A DNA stretch of 39,503 nt from Pseudomonas citri (GCF_025336485.1 NZ_JAODAB010000039.1:1-39503), one strand, 5' to 3'. Shown: positions 16,201-24,249, numbered from the stretch's first letter. The notes: a model not told the origin generated them from the letters alone. A program made the numbers and translations.

Positions 16201-18883
16201 CGTTCAGGCCGTTGCCCAGGCCGGTGTAGCCGAGCGCCGAGACATCGATCTTGTCGGCTGCTACGTCGAAATCGAGGATCTGGTCACTGGCGCTGGTGGA
16301 GCCGGTGCGGTAGCTGTCGAGCTTGGAGGTGTAGCGGAACACATCGGCGCCGGCGCCACCGGTGAGCTTGTCCACGCCCGTGCCGCCGACCAGGATGTCA
16401 TTGCCGGCGCCACCGTTGAGGGTGTCGTTACCCGCGCCGCCGAACAATTGCTCGTTGGCCGCGGTGCCGGTCAAGGTGTCGTTGTTCGGCGTGCCGTTGA
16501 TCACGATGGCGGCGGGGACGTCCTGTACGGCGAGGGTAAAGCTGTCGCTGATGCTGGCGTTGCTGCCGTCGGTCGCGGTGACCTGGATGGCGTAGGTGCC
16601 CGACGCCGTGTCGGGTGGCGTGCCGCTGAAGGTGCGGGTGGCGGCGTCGAACGTGAGCCAGGTGGGCAGGGCGCTGCCATTGGTCAGCTTGGCGGTGTAG
16701 CTCAGGCTGTCGTTATCCGGATCGGTGAAGCTGGTGACTGGCACCACGTAGCTGAACGGGGTGTTTTCGGTCGCGTTCTGGTCTGGCAGCGGTGTGGCCA
16801 GCACCGGTGCCTGGTTGGTCGGCGAGGACGTGGCGAAGACGAAGTTGGCGCTGGTCAAGGTGTTGAGGTAGTTGCCGTCCAGCGCCACTTCGAAGCGGTT
16901 GCCATTGGCGTCGGCCTCCAGGGATTTGATGTAGGTCTTGGTGCCGGCACTGTTGAGCACCAGGTACACGGTGTTGTTCCTGCCGTCGCCCAGGCCGGTG
17001 AAGCCCAGGGCGGACAGGTCGATCTTGTCGGCGCTGACGTTGAAGTCGGTGATCAGGTCGCCGAGGTTGGCGCCGCCGGTGTTGTAGTTGCGGTAGCTGT
17101 CCAGGCGGTTGGCGAACACGAAGGTGTCCGCTCCGGCGCCACCGGTCAGGGTATCCATGCCGGCGCCGCCGTCGAGTTTGTCGTCGCCGGCGCCGCCGCT
17201 GAGGCTGTCGTTGCCGGCCAGGCCGAACAGGGTGTCGGCCGCGTCGCTGCCCACCAACGAGTCACTGCCGCTGGTGCCCGTGATCACGCGGTTGAAGATG
17301 AAGTTGCCGGCGGTCAGGGTGCTGGCCAGGTTGCCCGCCAGGATCAGCTCGAAGCGATTGCCGCTGGCATCGGCATCGTAATCCTTGACGTAGGTGCGGT
17401 CGCTGCTGGCGCTGTAACTGACCTGCAGCGTGCCGCCACGGCCATTGCCCAGGCCGGTGAAGCCGAGGCTGGCGAGGTCGATCTTGTCCTGGGTGACGTC
17501 GAAGTCGGTGATGGTGTCATCGAAGCTGGACGTTGCGTTGCGGTAACTGTCGGACTGGACGGCGAAGCGGAACGTGTCGGCGCCGGTGCCGCCGGTGAGT
17601 TTGTCGACGCCGGCGCCGCCCACCAGGATATCGGCCCCGGCGGCGCCATTGATGATGTCATTGCCCGCGCCACCGTAGAAAATCTCGCTGGCGCTGGTGC
17701 CCAGCAGGGTGTCGTTGCCCGCCGTGCCCTGCACCGTGGTCATGGGCACCGTGGCGCTGACGTAGCTGCCATCGCCATAGATCAGCGTGGCGCCCTTGCT
17801 GGTGTGGCTGATGGTGTTGGCGATGATCGCGTTGCGATCGGTGCCGTCTTCGTTGCGCTCGGCGACGCCGTAGGTCGACAGGTCGCTGCCGCTGATGAGG
17901 TTGCCCTGGATGGTGTTGTCGCTGCCGTTGAAGTACTTGCCGGACACACCCAGGGTGTCGTCGTAGGACTGGATGATGATTTCCGGGACGGCACCGCCCA
18001 GGGAGTTGTTATTGAGGGTGTTGTCGAGAATCTCGACGTGGTTGCTGCCGTAGAGGCGGATCCCGGCGCTGGCGTTGTCGTGAATGTCGACGCCGCTGAC
18101 GGTCACCTCGCTGGAAAGCTTGATCAGCACCCCTTCGGCGCCGTTGCCGTACACCTCGCCACCCGTGATGGTGATCTGGGTCGGCGAGGGAATGTCCTCG
18201 CTGCCGCGCTGCACGACGATACCGTTGCCGCCATTGTCGTAGGCAACGTTATTGGTCATGGTGAAGTCGTGGGTGCTGGTGACGATGTTGAAGCCGTGGC
18301 GGTCGTTGTCGTAGGCGACGTTGTTTTCGAAGGTGCTGTCGCTGAGGAAGTCGGCGACGAAGCCGTCCAGGCCGTTGCCGTGGGACACGCTGTTGCTGAT
18401 GACCATGTTGACGGTCTGCTCGTGGGGGTCGAAGCCGTAGCCGGAGCAGTCCTTGATTTCCACCCTGTCGAGGGTGACGTTGGAGTCGTAGCCTTCCTGG
18501 CCTGGAATGTAGCCGTTGAACCAGCCATCGACCTTGCCGGTGGTGCTGTCGCGGTTGCCGTCGATGGTGAGGTTGCTGACGCCGAAGTCGTGGGTCTCCT
18601 CGCCATAGGCGGAGCGGATGATCCCGGTGATCTTGGTGTCGGAACCATCGGCCAGCTTGACCGTGGTGTCGCCCATGCCGTCGCCGTACAAATAGACGTT
18701 GCTCTTGAGCATCAGGCAGCCATCGGACGGCTCCGCGCCGCCGGAAACGATGTACGTTCCCCCCGGCATGTAAACCTGCCCCCCACCTGCGGCCGCCGCT
18801 GCATCAATCGCACGTTGGATCGCTGCCGTGTCGTCAGTGATGCCGTCCCCTTTGGCGCCAAAATCTTGTACGTTGAAAATCAT
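13271..18883 (-). CDS. psmE: Secreted mannuronan C5-epimerase fused to alginate O-acetylhydrolase
   Basis: A 1870-residue extracellular enzyme that converts mannuronate to guluronate in alginate and removes acetyl groups. Residues 1 to about 385 are the AlgE-type beta-helix A module. K117, Y149, D152 and H154 (in YGFDPHEQ) fall at the positions known for AlgE catalytic residues. RTX blocks (GGAGNDxLxGG) follow at about 390-690, 795-945 and 1045-1205. Two Ig/cadherin-like He_PIG domains separate them, near 690-795 and 945-1045. An SGNH hydrolase sits near 1208-1470, with LGQSNA, WGQGE and a late DDVWHL. The C-terminal 400 residues are more RTX repeats with an uncleaved type I secretion end. 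The layout matches P. syringae PsmE but is longer. No type I secretion genes are adjacent. GGAG precedes ATG by eight bases. Confidence 0.93.
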   Translation of the reverse strand: MIFNVQDFGAKGDGITDDTAAIQRAIDAAAAAGGGQVYMPGGTYIVSGGAEPSDGCLMLKSNVYLYGDGMGDTTVKLADGSDTKITGIIRSAYGEETHDFGVSNLTIDGNRDSTTGKVDGWFNGYIPGQEGYDSNVTLDRVEIKDCSGYGFDPHEQTVNMVISNSVSHGNGLDGFVADFLSDSTFENNVAYDNDRHGFNIVTSTHDFTMTNNVAYDNGGNGIVVQRGSEDIPSPTQITITGGEVYGNGAEGVLIKLSSEVTVSGVDIHDNASAGIRLYGSNHVEILDNTLNNNSLGGAVPEIIIQSYDDTLGVSGKYFNGSDNTIQGNLISGSDLSTYGVAERNEDGTDRNAIIANTISHTSKGATLIYGDGSYVSATVPMTTVQGTAGNDTLLGTSASEIFYGGAGNDIINGAAGADILVGGAGVDKLTGGTGADTFRFAVQSDSYRNATSSFDDTITDFDVTQDKIDLASLGFTGLGNGRGGTLQVSYSASSDRTYVKDYDADASGNRFELILAGNLASTLTAGNFIFNRVITGTSGSDSLVGSDAADTLFGLAGNDSLSGGAGDDKLDGGAGMDTLTGGAGADTFVFANRLDSYRNYNTGGANLGDLITDFNVSADKIDLSALGFTGLGDGRNNTVYLVLNSAGTKTYIKSLEADANGNRFEVALDGNYLNTLTSANFVFATSSPTNQAPVLATPLPDQNATENTPFSYVVPVTSFTDPDNDSLSYTAKLTNGSALPTWLTFDAATRTFSGTPPDTASGTYAIQVTATDGSNASISDSFTLAVQDVPAAIVINGTPNNDTLTGTAANEQLFGGAGNDTLNGGAGNDILVGGTGVDKLTGGAGADVFRYTSKLDSYRTGSTSASDQILDFDVAADKIDVSALGYTGLGNGLNGTLQVTYSATSNRTYLKDLTVDANGNRFEVSLAGNLMSSLTASHFVFADQNTPTNVAPVVAIPLLDQNASESTPFTYTVNHDSFTDANQDVLTYTATLANGSALPAWLSFNATSLTFSGTPTSTAAGNYDVLVKATDPSGASVSDSFALVVANAPANTITGTNNAETLNGTTGADLILGLGGNDTIKAGSGADIVDGGAGRDSLYGGDGADSFRYTNMLDSYRDYDTGGVTATDTIYDFIAGVDKIDVSGLGFTGLGDGSNGTLYMTLNAAGDKTYIKSAEADADGNRFEIALNGNYLNTLSASDFVFGERAQQDILYLPTLGQSNARLLRMTEDDNQSGTSMLVDDLDRYTPYDVRSQFTDADGNGIDIAVGGSTVNGLSTLSPEELKLCWWLTDTNQPGAALLRAVTLLRDQLTELKAIDNVTMGIIWGQGEEAAQEIARATDKAAAAAAYKAATLKVFDYLHAQFGNFSVYLMETGHYEQDAARARGYSEEKIASIVEGVGYVRAAQEAMAAERADVKLAVDYTDLPLRYEVDPLVYPDDVWHLHEESAEIVGQRLADYIAGDLGFQGNPNDNNSVQDIFDNAQNQGGHISGTDQADTLVGSAGNDILDGDLGADTMTGGDGNDIYVVDNALDSVVETNTSTSQIDTVKASVSWTLGANLENLVLTGVSEIDGTGNERRNFITGNAAHNVLDGAAGADSLSGGDGNDSYFVDNADDSVIETNSNPLTGGVDSVHSSLAAYTLGNNVENLYIDNTGAANGTGNALDNTLFAGAGDNVLDGRDGNDTASYERALAAVTVNLSTSAQQNTVGSGLDTLKFIENVTGSAYADTLSGNSAANVLNGGAGNDTLVGGSGDDRLIGGAGTDNLTGGTGADTYAFTALSDMGVGAQRDVINGFKTTEGDHLDLTALDANPSTATLDTFNFIGSNAFDPTNATGQLRFADGIVYGSIDADASAEFEFELVGVKELHASDFNA

Positions 18884-19078
18884 GAGCTTATCTCCGTATC
18901 AGGCTGGAAACCTCGGTGCTTGCCAATATTCCATCGGCGGCCACGGTGTTATGACCCAACGGAGCGCAAAAGTTGTGACCGCATATCGGGGCGAGTGTCA
19001 AAAAACCGGACTTACGGATCAACGGTGGTGAGGTGTTTCAAAAACGTAACGGTTCATTGACGCTTGGGGTGACGGCAA

Positions 19079-19109
19079 GATCATCGCGAGCAAGCTTTGC
19101 TCCCACAGG
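19079..19109. repeat. REP-like repeat, copy B
   Basis: GATCATCGCGAGCAAGCTTT, followed by gctcccacagg, is the second full copy of the repeat seen at 13214-13247. It lies in the 363-base divergent gap between psmE and the membrane-protein gene. That gap otherwise holds only the Anr box and presumed promoters. Confidence 0.8.
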
Positions 19110-19173
19110 GGGGACGGCTCCCACAGCGTTCTGAGCTGCACCCGGGTGTGGTGGGCATCGACCTGGGGTTTCC

Positions 19174-19187
19174 TTGATTGGCATCAA
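19174..19187 (+). promoter_or_regulatory. Anr/FNR box, perfect consensus
   Basis: TTGATTGGCATCAA matches TTGATnnnnATCAA exactly. Its centre lies 66 bases before the ATG of the membrane-protein gene. An activator at -41.5 would place the start of transcription near 19222, giving a 25-base leader. This implies induction under low oxygen by Anr. Confidence 0.85.
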
Positions 19188-19246
19188 CCCCAACCCGGGG
19201 CCTGCGCGGTAGCCTCCAATAAACGTTCAGGTGGTCGAGGCACCCC

Positions 19247-19690
19247 ATGATCTATCCGCTGTTGCTGACCCTGCACCTGTTCGCCGCGCTGGTGTTCATC
19301 GGCACGGTTTTCTTCGAGGTTCTGTTTCTCGAAAGCATCCGCAAACAATTGCCCGTGAAGGTCATGGTGCTACTGGAGCAGGGCATCAGCCGGCGTGCCC
19401 GGCAGTTGATGCCCTGGGTCTTGTTGTTGCTGTTCGGTGCCGGCGTCGGGATGGTCTGGTTGCGGTACTGGCCGCTGTTGCTGACGCCATTGCAGTCCTC
19501 CTTCGGCTTGCTGCTGGGGTTGAAGATCCTGCTGGCGTGCAGTGTCCTGGGGCATTTCCTGTGGGCCATGTGGCTGTTTCGCAGCGGGCGCATGAACGCC
19601 CGTTACGTCCATATCATCCACACCAGCGTATTCCTGCACATGCTGGCGATCGTGCTGCTGGCCAAGGCCATGTTCTACGTTGCCTGGTAG
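19247..19690 (+). CDS. CopD/HemJ-like four-helix inner-membrane protein
   Basis: A 147-residue integral membrane protein with four hydrophobic helices at about 3-25, 50-70, 82-106 and 125-146. Histidines at H10 (LLTLHLFAALVFIG), in the third helix (LGHFLWAMW) and in the fourth (IHTSVFLHML) are placed as in HemJ and CopD-type proteins, where they can bind heme. Between helices 1 and 2 is a basic cytoplasmic loop. GAGG stands six bases before ATG. An exact Anr box upstream and the HemN paralogue and hemN downstream suggest a role in heme or low-oxygen metabolism. A copper role, the usual database label, is not supported by anything nearby. Confidence 0.82.
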   Translation: MIYPLLLTLHLFAALVFIGTVFFEVLFLESIRKQLPVKVMVLLEQGISRRARQLMPWVLLLLFGAGVGMVWLRYWPLLLTPLQSSFGLLLGLKILLACSVLGHFLWAMWLFRSGRMNARYVHIIHTSVFLHMLAIVLLAKAMFYVAW

Positions 19691-19715
19691 GTGCAGGCCA
19701 CGGGTTTCAAGGCGC

Positions 19716-19729
19716 TTGATACAGGTCAA
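19716..19729 (+). promoter_or_regulatory. Anr/FNR box, near consensus
   Basis: TTGATACAGGTCAA differs from TTGATnnnnATCAA by one base. It is centred 64 bases before the chosen start of the HemN-like gene. A -41.5 geometry puts transcription start near 19764, downstream of the alternative ATG at 19756, which supports the later start at 19786. Confidence 0.8.
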
Positions 19730-19785
19730 GGTGGCTGGGCCGGTTACATCGGACAATGGCCGCGTGCAGCTACTCGGAGATCGTC

Positions 19786-21159
19786 ATGTTCGACCTGTTT
19801 CATACCCTCGGTGAGCGCCCCTTCGGGCGTGCTCCCGTGGTGACGGACCTGGATTGTCCGGTCGGCACGGGCAGGTTCCACGGCGGTGTCGGCTCCCTCG
19901 ACCTGCTGCGGGGCTTGCGCAACAGCCGTCAGAAACGCCGACCGCTGTCACTGGCGGTGCACCTGCCTTCGCGCTTGCGACTGGCCTCCTGTTCGCCGCT
20001 CGCCAGTATCTGCCAATGCGGCGAGATCGAGGGGTACCTGCAACGCTTGAGCTACGAAATGGGACTGGTGGGTTGTCACCTCGGCACCGGACGGCGGGTC
20101 GAGCAATTCTGCCTGACCGGCGGCACGCCGGTGATCGCTCATCTGCAACGGCTGATGGGCGATCTGCGCAAACGCTTCGATTTTTGTGAATACGACAGCG
20201 GTGACCACAGCATCGAAGTGGACTTGCACCACACGGACTGGTCCACCATGGGGTTGATCCGCGACCAGGGGTTTACCCACGTCAGCATCGGTGTGCCCGA
20301 CATCGGCATGGACAGCGACCTGTCCGTGGATTGCTACCAGAACCCGGCACCGATTCATTCGCTGATCGATGCGGCGCGTACCTTTGGTTTTCGCTCCATC
20401 AACATTGACCTGGGCTATGGCCATGCCTGGCAGACGCCCCAGAGTTTCGCCCTGAAACTGGCGACGTTGATCGAGTTGGAGCCCGATCGCCTGCACGTAT
20501 TCGACTACTCGCGGGCGCCTTATCGTTATCGCTCGAAAAACGCCGGGATCGCCGGCGCGTTTTGCAGCCAGGCCGACAAGGACGCCATGCGCAGGATCTG
20601 CTGCGAACAGCTGATCGGCGCGGGGTATCACTACATCGGCCTGGGGCAGTTCGTCCGCGCCGACGACGACCTGGCGGTTGCCCAGGAGCACGGGCGCCTG
20701 CACCGCAATTGCCTGGGGTTCACCCGGCATGGTTGCTGTGACCACGTGGGTTTCGGCCTGGCGGCCATCACCCAGATCGAGCACCTGTACGTGCAGAACA
20801 CCGATGACCTGCTTCAATACTGCCAACAGCTGGACGCCGGGCAATTACCGGTGGCTCGCGGCTGGCGCTGTGAGCAGCAGGACCAAGTCAGGGCGGCCGT
20901 GACCGAGCAACTGTCCTGTGATCTGGAACTGGACATCCCGGCCATCGAAGCGCGTTTCGGCCTGGTGTTCCATGAGCATTTCGCCTCCATCTGGCCGTTG
21001 CTGGAGGCCTTGCATGACAAGGGACTGATCGAATTGTCGCACCGCTTCATCGGCATTCTGCCGGCGGGACGCCTGAACGTGGATGCGATCTGCAACCTGT
21101 TCGACCCCGGTCCGGATGATGCGGGCCCTTACTCCTTTGAAAAGTTGAACCCCTCATGA
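19786..21159 (+). CDS. HemN-like radical-SAM paralogue with degenerate Fe-S motif
   Basis: A 457-residue protein related along its length to HemN (oxygen-independent coproporphyrinogen III oxidase), but diverged. The SAM-contact segment LTGGTPVIAHLQRL is kept, as are HSIEVDLHH, INIDLGYG and YHYIGLGQFVRADDDL. The cluster motif CxxxCxxCxC, intact in the next gene, appears here as C69-SPL-A73-SI-C76-Q-C78, so one cysteine is replaced by alanine. It may bind an altered cluster, or have become regulatory or a partner subunit. The start at 19786 has GGAG seven bases upstream. An ATG ten codons earlier lacks one and probably precedes the transcript start. Its stop overlaps the hemN start (ATGA), so the two are translationally coupled. 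Confidence 0.85.
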   Translation: MFDLFHTLGERPFGRAPVVTDLDCPVGTGRFHGGVGSLDLLRGLRNSRQKRRPLSLAVHLPSRLRLASCSPLASICQCGEIEGYLQRLSYEMGLVGCHLGTGRRVEQFCLTGGTPVIAHLQRLMGDLRKRFDFCEYDSGDHSIEVDLHHTDWSTMGLIRDQGFTHVSIGVPDIGMDSDLSVDCYQNPAPIHSLIDAARTFGFRSINIDLGYGHAWQTPQSFALKLATLIELEPDRLHVFDYSRAPYRYRSKNAGIAGAFCSQADKDAMRRICCEQLIGAGYHYIGLGQFVRADDDLAVAQEHGRLHRNCLGFTRHGCCDHVGFGLAAITQIEHLYVQNTDDLLQYCQQLDAGQLPVARGWRCEQQDQVRAAVTEQLSCDLELDIPAIEARFGLVFHEHFASIWPLLEALHDKGLIELSHRFIGILPAGRLNVDAICNLFDPGPDDAGPYSFEKLNPS

Positions 21160-22544
21160 AAGCTGCATCCGGTTTCAATCGTGCCCTGGTGGAAAAATAT
21201 GACCGTCCAGGGCCGCGCTACACCTCCTATCCCACGGCGCCGCAGTTCCACCAGGCGTTTGCCATGGATGAATACCGCCAGGCGGCCCAGCGCAGTAACG
21301 AGGCTGCGCTGCCCAAGCCGCTCTCGGTGTACATCCACATTCCGTTCTGCCAGAGCCTTTGCTACTACTGCGCCTGCAACAAGATCATCACCCGCAAGAC
21401 CCACCGCGCAGTGGAATACCTGACGTACCTCAAGCGCGAAATCGCCTTGCAGGCGAGTCTGTTCGACCGTTCGCGCAAATTGACCCAACTGCACCTGGGG
21501 GGCGGTACGCCGACTTACCTGACCCACGAGCAACTGGCCGAGCTGATGGCGTGCCTGCACGAAGCCTTCGACATGGACGACAGCGACGCCCATGAGTTTT
21601 CCATCGAGGTCGACCCTCGTACGGTTGGCGCCGAGCAGGTACGTGGGTTGCGTGAGTTGGGGTTCAATCGCCTGAGCTTCGGCATCCAGGATTTCGACCC
21701 CCAGGTGCAAGCCGCGGTCAATCGGGTGCAAAGCCAGGAGCAGGTCGCCGAGTTGGTGGAGGCGGCCCGCCAGGCTCGCTTCAAGTCTGTCAGCGTGGAT
21801 TTGATCTATGGCCTGCCGCTGCAAACCATTGCCAGTTTCGACGTCACCCTGAGCAAGATCATCGCCCTGCGTCCGGACCGGATCGCGGCCTACAGCTACG
21901 CGCACCTGCCGCAACGGGTGCGGGCGCAACGGATGATCCGGCCCGAAGACATGCCGCCGCCGGAACGCAAGCTGGAATTGCTCGAACTGACCATCAACCG
22001 CCTGACCGAGGCCGGCTACGTCTACATCGGCATGGACCATTTCGCCCTGCCGGACGACGAACTGGTGCGCGCTCGCGCCCAGGGCACCTTGCAGCGCAAT
22101 TTCCAGGGCTATTCCACCCACGCCGACTGTGACTTGATTGGCCTGGGCGTGTCCTCGATCGGCAAGGTGGGTGACAGCTACAACCAGAACGTCAAGGAGC
22201 TTTCCCAGTATTACGCACGCCTGGATCAGGGCCTGTTGCCCGTACAGCGTGGCTATCGGTTGAGCGACGATGACCGCTTGCGGCGCGAGGTCATCAGCGA
22301 ATTGATGTGCCATGGACGCATCGATTTCGCTCGGATCGAAGCCGGGCACGGCATTCGTTTTACCGAGTACTTTGCCGATGCGTTGCGCCGGCTCCAGGAA
22401 CTGGTGCAGGACCGCTTGCTGGAGGTCAGCGACAGCACCCTGGTGCTGCTGCCCCAGGGGCAATTGATGATGCGTAACGTTGCGATGGCGTTCGATGCCT
22501 ATCTGCAAACCGACCAGAGCGTCCAGTACTCGCGTACGGTTTAA
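21156..22544 (+). CDS. hemN: Oxygen-independent coproporphyrinogen III oxidase
   Basis: A 462-residue cytoplasmic radical-SAM enzyme that decarboxylates two propionates of coproporphyrinogen III to give protoporphyrinogen IX in heme synthesis without oxygen. The N-terminus (EKYDRPGPRYTSYPTAPQF) is typical. The 4Fe-4S motif C65-QSL-C69-YY-C72-A-C74 is complete, and the SAM site LGGGTPTYL follows. HADCDLIGLGVSSIGKV, RGYRLSDDDRLR and the C-terminal HemN domain are present and full length. The upstream gene's stop overlaps its ATG and there is little ribosome site, so translation is coupled. Transcription is probably from the Anr-controlled promoter near 19716. Its stop TAA shares the sequence TTAA with the stop of the convergent DUF2158 gene. 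Confidence 0.97.
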   Translation: MKAASGFNRALVEKYDRPGPRYTSYPTAPQFHQAFAMDEYRQAAQRSNEAALPKPLSVYIHIPFCQSLCYYCACNKIITRKTHRAVEYLTYLKREIALQASLFDRSRKLTQLHLGGGTPTYLTHEQLAELMACLHEAFDMDDSDAHEFSIEVDPRTVGAEQVRGLRELGFNRLSFGIQDFDPQVQAAVNRVQSQEQVAELVEAARQARFKSVSVDLIYGLPLQTIASFDVTLSKIIALRPDRIAAYSYAHLPQRVRAQRMIRPEDMPPPERKLELLELTINRLTEAGYVYIGMDHFALPDDELVRARAQGTLQRNFQGYSTHADCDLIGLGVSSIGKVGDSYNQNVKELSQYYARLDQGLLPVQRGYRLSDDDRLRREVISELMCHGRIDFARIEAGHGIRFTEYFADALRRLQELVQDRLLEVSDSTLVLLPQGQLMMRNVAMAFDAYLQTDQSVQYSRTV

Positions 22545-22756
22545 CCCGCCTCGGGATCTTTCGCTGCCAGGATCCGTGACGCGGGTATCAGATCGCGTAC
22601 GGCGTAGAAACCCTGCACCAGGCGGTTCTTGGCCCGATACTCACACAGCAGCAACAAGGTATCGGGCAACTGGCAGATCGACGAAGAATGCTTGACCACC
22701 ATCGTCTTGCCTCCCGAGCGTAAGCGGACCAACTCGCCAGGTTCGAATGTGTCCAT
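22541..22756 (-). CDS. YodC-like DUF2158 small protein
   Basis: A 71-residue protein. FEPGELVRLRSGGKTMVVKH followed by CEYRAKNRLVQGFYAVRDLIPA matches the DUF2158/YodC pattern (hydrophobic-G-D/E-x-V-x-L-K/R-SGG-x-x-MxV, ending in a Phe-containing strand), an SH3-like small fold of unknown function. It starts six bases after the stop of the efflux lipoprotein, and its ribosome site GAGGTGA overlaps that stop, so the two are translationally coupled. It is the last gene of the minus-strand block and its own stop overlaps that of hemN. Confidence 0.8.
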   Translation of the reverse strand: MDTFEPGELVRLRSGGKTMVVKHSSSICQLPDTLLLLCEYRAKNRLVQGFYAVRDLIPASRILAAKDPEAG

Positions 22757-22762
22757 CTGCGG

Positions 22763-24187
22763 TCACCTCACAGTCACTTTGTTTGTGCTTTCAACCCAAC
22801 CGCCACCCAGGGCTTTGTACAGGTTGACCTCGGCAAGCAGTTGCGCCAACCGGTCGACGATCAGGGTTTGCTGGGCGCTGAACAGCGAGCGCTGGGCATC
22901 GAGAAAGGTCAGGCTACTGTCCACGCCAATGCGATAGCGCCGTTGCGCCAGGCGGTAGTAGTCCTGGTTCGCCTGCACCAGATCGTTTTGCGCGATCAGC
23001 TGATCCTTGTAGGTCTTGCGTGCCGCGAGGCCGTCGGAGACTTCCTGGAAGGCGGTCTGGATGGCTTTCTCGTATTGCGACACGCGGATGTCTTTCTGGA
23101 TTTTCGAATAGTTCAGGCTTGCCCGAAGGCTGCCGGCGTTGAAAATCGGCAGGTTGATCTGTGGCTGGAACACCCAACTGCCCGAGCCCCCCTTGAACAG
23201 CCCGGACAACTCATCGCTCGAGGTGCCGGCGTTGGCGGTCAGGCTGATGCTCGGGAAAAAAGCCGCGCGGGCGGCACCGATGTTGGCGTTGGCCGATTGC
23301 AGCAGGTACTCGGCCTCGAGGATATCCGGACGACGTTGCAACAGATCCGAAGGCAGGCCCGCCGGCACCTCGCTCAGCAATTCGGACGCCAGCGGGAGGG
23401 CGGGCAGGTCGTCGGCCACCGACGTCCCGACCAGCAAGGTGAGGCTGTTGAGGTCCTGGGCGACCTGGCGCTGGAATTGGGCCAGGCTGGCCCTGGCGCC
23501 TTCCACCGAGGTACGCGATTGGCTCAGGGCCAGGGCCGACGCGGTGCCGACCTGATTGCTGCGCTCGGTCAGGCGCAGGCTCTCTTCGTAAGACTGGAGT
23601 GTGTCGCGGGTCAGGGTCAGCAGTTCCTGGTCGGCCCGCCAGGTCAGGTAGGCGCTGGCCACGCTGGCCACCAGGCTCAGTTGCGTGCTGCGGCGGGCTT
23701 CTTCGCTGGACAGGTAGATCAGCGAGGCTTGGTCGGTGAGGCTGCGTATGCGCCCGAACAGGTCCAGTTCATACGCACTGATCCCCAGTGTTGCCGAGTA
23801 CGAGCTGCTGATCGCGGCATTGCCGGTTCCCGTCAGGCTGGCCGGCAACCGTTGGCGAGAACCGCTGCCATTGGCGCTGATCGCCGGGAAGAGATCGGCC
23901 CGTTGAATCCGGTATTGCGCCTGGTAGGCTTCGACGTTCAGCGCCGCGATCCGCAAGTCGCGGTTGTTGAGCAGGGCACTTTCGATCAGTCGTTGCAGCA
24001 CCGGGTCACGAAACAGATCGCGCCATCCCTGGTCGGCCGCCAGGGGCCCCGACAGGGCCGGCGCATAAGCGGACGTCTGCGGGTACTGCGCGGCCACCGG
24101 CGCATCGGGGCGCTGGTAGTCGGGGATCAGCGAGCAACCACCGAGCATGAAGGCTGCGGCGGCCAGGGGGCTCAAGAGTTTATGCAT
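22763..24187 (-). CDS. RND-type outer-membrane efflux lipoprotein (OprM/NodT family)
   Basis: A 474-residue outer-membrane channel protein. The signal peptide ends in the lipobox LGGC, so Cys17 or Cys18 is the likely lipidated residue. The body is the usual two-fold repeat of coiled-coil and beta-strand segments, with GWRDLFRDPVLQRLIESAL early, SAYELDLFGRIRS in the first repeat, QRRPDILEAEYLLQSANANIGAARAAFFPSISL at the mid-repeat and FDAQR-like FLDAQRSLFSAQQ near the end. It would form the exit duct of a tripartite pump. In syringomycin/syringopeptin clusters a protein of this kind (PseA) works with PseB and PseC. Here no membrane-fusion or RND pump gene is adjacent, so its partners must lie elsewhere. 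Its position behind luxR suggests export of the lipopeptide products. Confidence 0.9.
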   Translation of the reverse strand: MHKLLSPLAAAAFMLGGCSLIPDYQRPDAPVAAQYPQTSAYAPALSGPLAADQGWRDLFRDPVLQRLIESALLNNRDLRIAALNVEAYQAQYRIQRADLFPAISANGSGSRQRLPASLTGTGNAAISSSYSATLGISAYELDLFGRIRSLTDQASLIYLSSEEARRSTQLSLVASVASAYLTWRADQELLTLTRDTLQSYEESLRLTERSNQVGTASALALSQSRTSVEGARASLAQFQRQVAQDLNSLTLLVGTSVADDLPALPLASELLSEVPAGLPSDLLQRRPDILEAEYLLQSANANIGAARAAFFPSISLTANAGTSSDELSGLFKGGSGSWVFQPQINLPIFNAGSLRASLNYSKIQKDIRVSQYEKAIQTAFQEVSDGLAARKTYKDQLIAQNDLVQANQDYYRLAQRRYRIGVDSSLTFLDAQRSLFSAQQTLIVDRLAQLLAEVNLYKALGGGWVESTNKVTVR

Positions 24188-24249
24188 CGACCTGTCTCAT
24201 TGTGCTGCCTGCTCAGGCCCCGGAGGCGCAGGCAGGCGGGTTCTGTTGA

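Noticed and set aside
13385..19060. A 1891-codon open frame on the plus strand covering psmE
   Set aside because: The psmE frame shows clear catalytic motifs and RTX repeats. The plus-strand frame is a repetitive V/A/G-rich shadow and runs on through the psmE promoter.
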